From an uncultured Prevotellaceae bacterium (GTDB lineage: Bacteria; Bacteroidota; Bacteroidia; Bacteroidales; Muribaculaceae): a stretch of DNA of 64,000 bases. The notes under the pieces are model-generated. The model did no database searches, was not told where the DNA came from, and saw nothing but the letters and a program-made list of their open reading frames with translations. Made by a program: the position numbers and the translations under genes. Numbering within the stretch: the stretch's first letter is position 1; each line of letters opens with the position of its first letter. Below are positions 62,314 through 64,000 of the stretch, piece after piece. The stretch is from the NCBI GenBank assembly GCA_946409635.1, contig CAMJXD010000001.1, positions 144,613 through 208,612 on the forward strand. Reading direction: 5' to 3'.

Positions 62314-64000
62314 TTACTTCATCACCTTAACGGCGCTGCTGGTACCGTCGGTGTAGGTGGTAACAACGATAGTCATACCGTTGGCCTCCTGCATCTCCTG
62401 ACCGGCCATGTTGAAGTAGCGTACGCTAGCTACGTTCTTGCCAGCGGCGAGCTCACTCAGACCAGTGGTCTCGTCGATGGTGAACTTCAGACCACCGTGG
62501 GTGCTGTCGGTCATGCCGGGAGCGGTTGCCCAGAAGTCGATCTCGTACTCACCATTCTGAGTCAGAGCGAAGGGACCGTCATAGATAGCGTCCTCAGTGA
62601 TGACAACGCCGTCCTTCTTAACGGTGTAGTGCAGCTGGGTGCCCTCAGCGGTCTCGTTGTTGGTCAGAGTTACGGTTACACCGTGGAAGTCCTGACCGTT
62701 TACATAACCACCGTCAGGCTTTGCGCACTGCTGCTGAGCGGGCTGCTTAGCGGGGATAACCACGCGCTGGGTAGCGGTAGCATCCTTGTAACCCTCGCCA
62801 TCGTTGTTGATAGCGGTAACGTAGATAACGAGATCCTCCTCACCGACAGCGGGACGTGCAACGGTGTAGGGGTTGGTCTGCTCAACGCCATCGATCAAGA
62901 GCTCGGTGCAAGGAGTAGCGCTGATGGTGTAGGTCTCCTCACCAGGAGTTACGGTGATGACGGGAGTCTGGGAATCCTGCATCTCCTTAGCGGGAACGGT
63001 AACGGTCGCGTAAACCCACTCGCTGTTGTTGTCGCCATCCTTACCGATGGTGCGGGCCTTGAAGTTCAGGGTCTGCTCGGTGTAGGTCTGAGCAACGGTC
63101 TTGGGGTTCTCAACCTTATTCTCGTTCATGTAGAGCTCGATGTCCTCGTTGCTGTAAGCACGGTTCTCGAGAGTAGCGGTCATGGTGAAGGTCTCCTCGT
63201 TCCAGTTCAGCACGGGTGCGGGAGCGTAGGTGGGCACGGTGTAGGTGTACTCGTGGTTCTCGCTCTTGGGCTGATAACCAGCGGCGGTAACCTCGGCGGT
63301 GTAGGTGTGGGTACCCTCAGCAGCCTGATAGTACTCACCATCGGCATCGAGCTCCATCACGTTGCCATCCTCATCCTTAACAACGAGGGTGTAGTCACCG
63401 TCGTAGTCAAAGTTGTTGTAAGCAACAGTGAAGTGGCCATTCTCATCGAGTGCACTCCATACGAAGTAGCCACCCAGGGTGGGCAGAACGGGCTCGTCGC
63501 TCTTCTCTACATAGATCCAAGCGAACTCAGAATTAACGTCGCTGGTGCTGTAGTTACCGAAGCGGTCCATGGAGTTGTGCTTGCGGATAGCGCGGTTGTA
63601 GTCGGCGTGCTTTGCACGGAAGCCTGCAAGTGCGCCCTCGTTGTTGGTGATCACCCACTCGGTAGCAGTAGTACCGAAGCCCAGGTTGGTGCTGTTACCT
63701 GCAGTCAGGTACTGGTCGCCCAGTGCAAGGGTCCAGTGGCTGGCACTGCCACCCAGGGTCATGATAGCTACATTGTCGCTTACCTCTACCTCGTCACCAC
63801 CGGTGATGGCGATGGGAAGGAGGAAGTTGCCAGTGGCCTCAGCGCCCATGGCATAGTCGCCACAAACGAAGATGTACTTCTTGCCGGCAACGAGCTGGTC
63901 AGCGCTGGTCACCTTAACGAAGGTAGTGGTCTCGACGGGAGTTACCTGCTCCAGAGCGGGAACGGTGAAGGTCAAGCTGGTAACACCAGAAGCCTCGTAG
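62314..64000 (-). CDS. Large secreted protein with Ig-like repeats and type A sorting-like tail, 5' end outside window
   Basis: 561 residues visible; the frame stays open to base 64000, and the first Met-like codon (TTG 63973-63975) is internal. Repeated beta modules, several beginning with TVPA(K/L)E or VIPAKQ (VTVPAKEMQDSQTPVITVTP, QRVVIPAKQPAQQ), resemble chitobiase-C/FN3-type repeats. The last ~50 residues (LSELAAGKNVASVRYFNMAG ... TSSAVKVMK) look like the Por/type IX type A sorting domain. Codon use (many GGT, GTT, GCT, CGT) differs from most neighbours and resembles the ribosomal protein genes, suggesting high expression. No catalytic domain visible. Confidence 0.82.
   Translation of the reverse strand, partial: YEASGVTSLTFTVPALEQVTPVETTTFVKVTSADQLVAGKKYIFVCGDYAMGAEATGNFLLPIAITGGDEVEVSDNVAIMTLGGSASHWTLALGDQYLTAGNSTNLGFGTTATEWVITNNEGALAGFRAKHADYNRAIRKHNSMDRFGNYSTSDVNSEFAWIYVEKSDEPVLPTLGGYFVWSALDENGHFTVAYNNFDYDGDYTLVVKDEDGNVMELDADGEYYQAAEGTHTYTAEVTAAGYQPKSENHEYTYTVPTYAPAPVLNWNEETFTMTATLENRAYSNEDIELYMNENKVENPKTVAQTYTEQTLNFKARTIGKDGDNNSEWVYATVTVPAKEMQDSQTPVITVTPGEETYTISATPCTELLIDGVEQTNPYTVARPAVGEEDLVIYVTAINNDGEGYKDATATQRVVIPAKQPAQQQCAKPDGGYVNGQDFHGVTVTLTNNETAEGTQLHYTVKKDGVVITEDAIYDGPFALTQNGEYEIDFWATAPGMTDSTHGGLKFTIDETTGLSELAAGKNVASVRYFNMAGQEMQEANGMTIVVTTYTDGTSSAVKVMK

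Overview
The window looks like a chromosome segment of a gut-type member of the Bacteroidales, most likely Muribaculaceae or Prevotellaceae. The grounds are a SusC/SusD pair with accompanying lipoproteins, three C10 (streptopain-type) peptidases, promoters of the Bacteroidetes form TTTG-N19/20-TAnnTTTG, a type A C-terminal sorting-like tail, DUF3078 and DUF5715 proteins, weak ribosome binding sites, and GC-rich coding sequence with AT-rich spacers. The species cannot be named from sequence alone.

Layout. 1-4071: two C10 peptidases on the minus strand; the first runs off the left edge. 4366-9620: a TonB C-terminal-domain protein, a large RluA-type pseudouridine synthase, then a plus-strand operon xth / AI-2E-type permease / miaA. 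9682-23114: a minus-strand run in which six secreted proteins of unrelated function (C10 peptidase, phosphodiester glycosidase, two paralogous propeller-like proteins, CotH-like kinase, GHL10-type glycosidase) all end in the same duplicated calcium-loop, dockerin-like tail; cutC lies within this run. 23183-31094: a Sus-type uptake operon (SusC, SusD, two lipoproteins) whose last gene is the dockerin-tailed GHL10 enzyme. 31095-32978: AT-rich, hairpin-rich DNA around a foreign-looking gene. 32979-35953: LMW protein-tyrosine phosphatase translationally coupled to a GH20 hexosaminidase. 36220-38880: DUF5715 / HAD / aroB. 38958-41017: GH53 galactanase and an EamA transporter. 41103-41177: tRNA-Pro(GGG). 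41438-48559: fructose-bisphosphate aldolase, an eighth dockerin-tailed protein, speA, truA, rplU-rpmA and a YkvA protein. 48703-57438: CNNM/CorC-type protein, TraB/GumN protein, C69 dipeptidase and a string of envelope genes including DUF3078 and a GH25 lysozyme. 57546-61826: yidC and pyrG with a GxxExxY nuclease-fold gene between them. 62314-64000: a secreted protein cut by the right edge.

How it fits together. Much of the window serves the cell surface: Sus import of a glycan, dockerin-tailed proteases and glycosidases, GH20/GH53/GH25 hydrolases and the envelope operon. Housekeeping genes are interleaved (exonuclease III, tRNA modification, L21/L27, CTP synthase, YidC, aldolase, arginine decarboxylase).

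Most interesting items: (i) a putative small mobile element, 59679-60194, in which an AT-rich GxxExxY gene is bounded by a perfect 18-bp inverted repeat built from CGCTAAG units, inserted so that the repeat supplies the end of pyrG; three related repeat loci without the gene lie elsewhere in the window; (ii) a uniform dockerin-like tail on eight proteins with no cohesin in sight; (iii) a candidate small RNA near 51268-51367; (iv) several long hairpins whose G.U pairs favour one transcribed strand.
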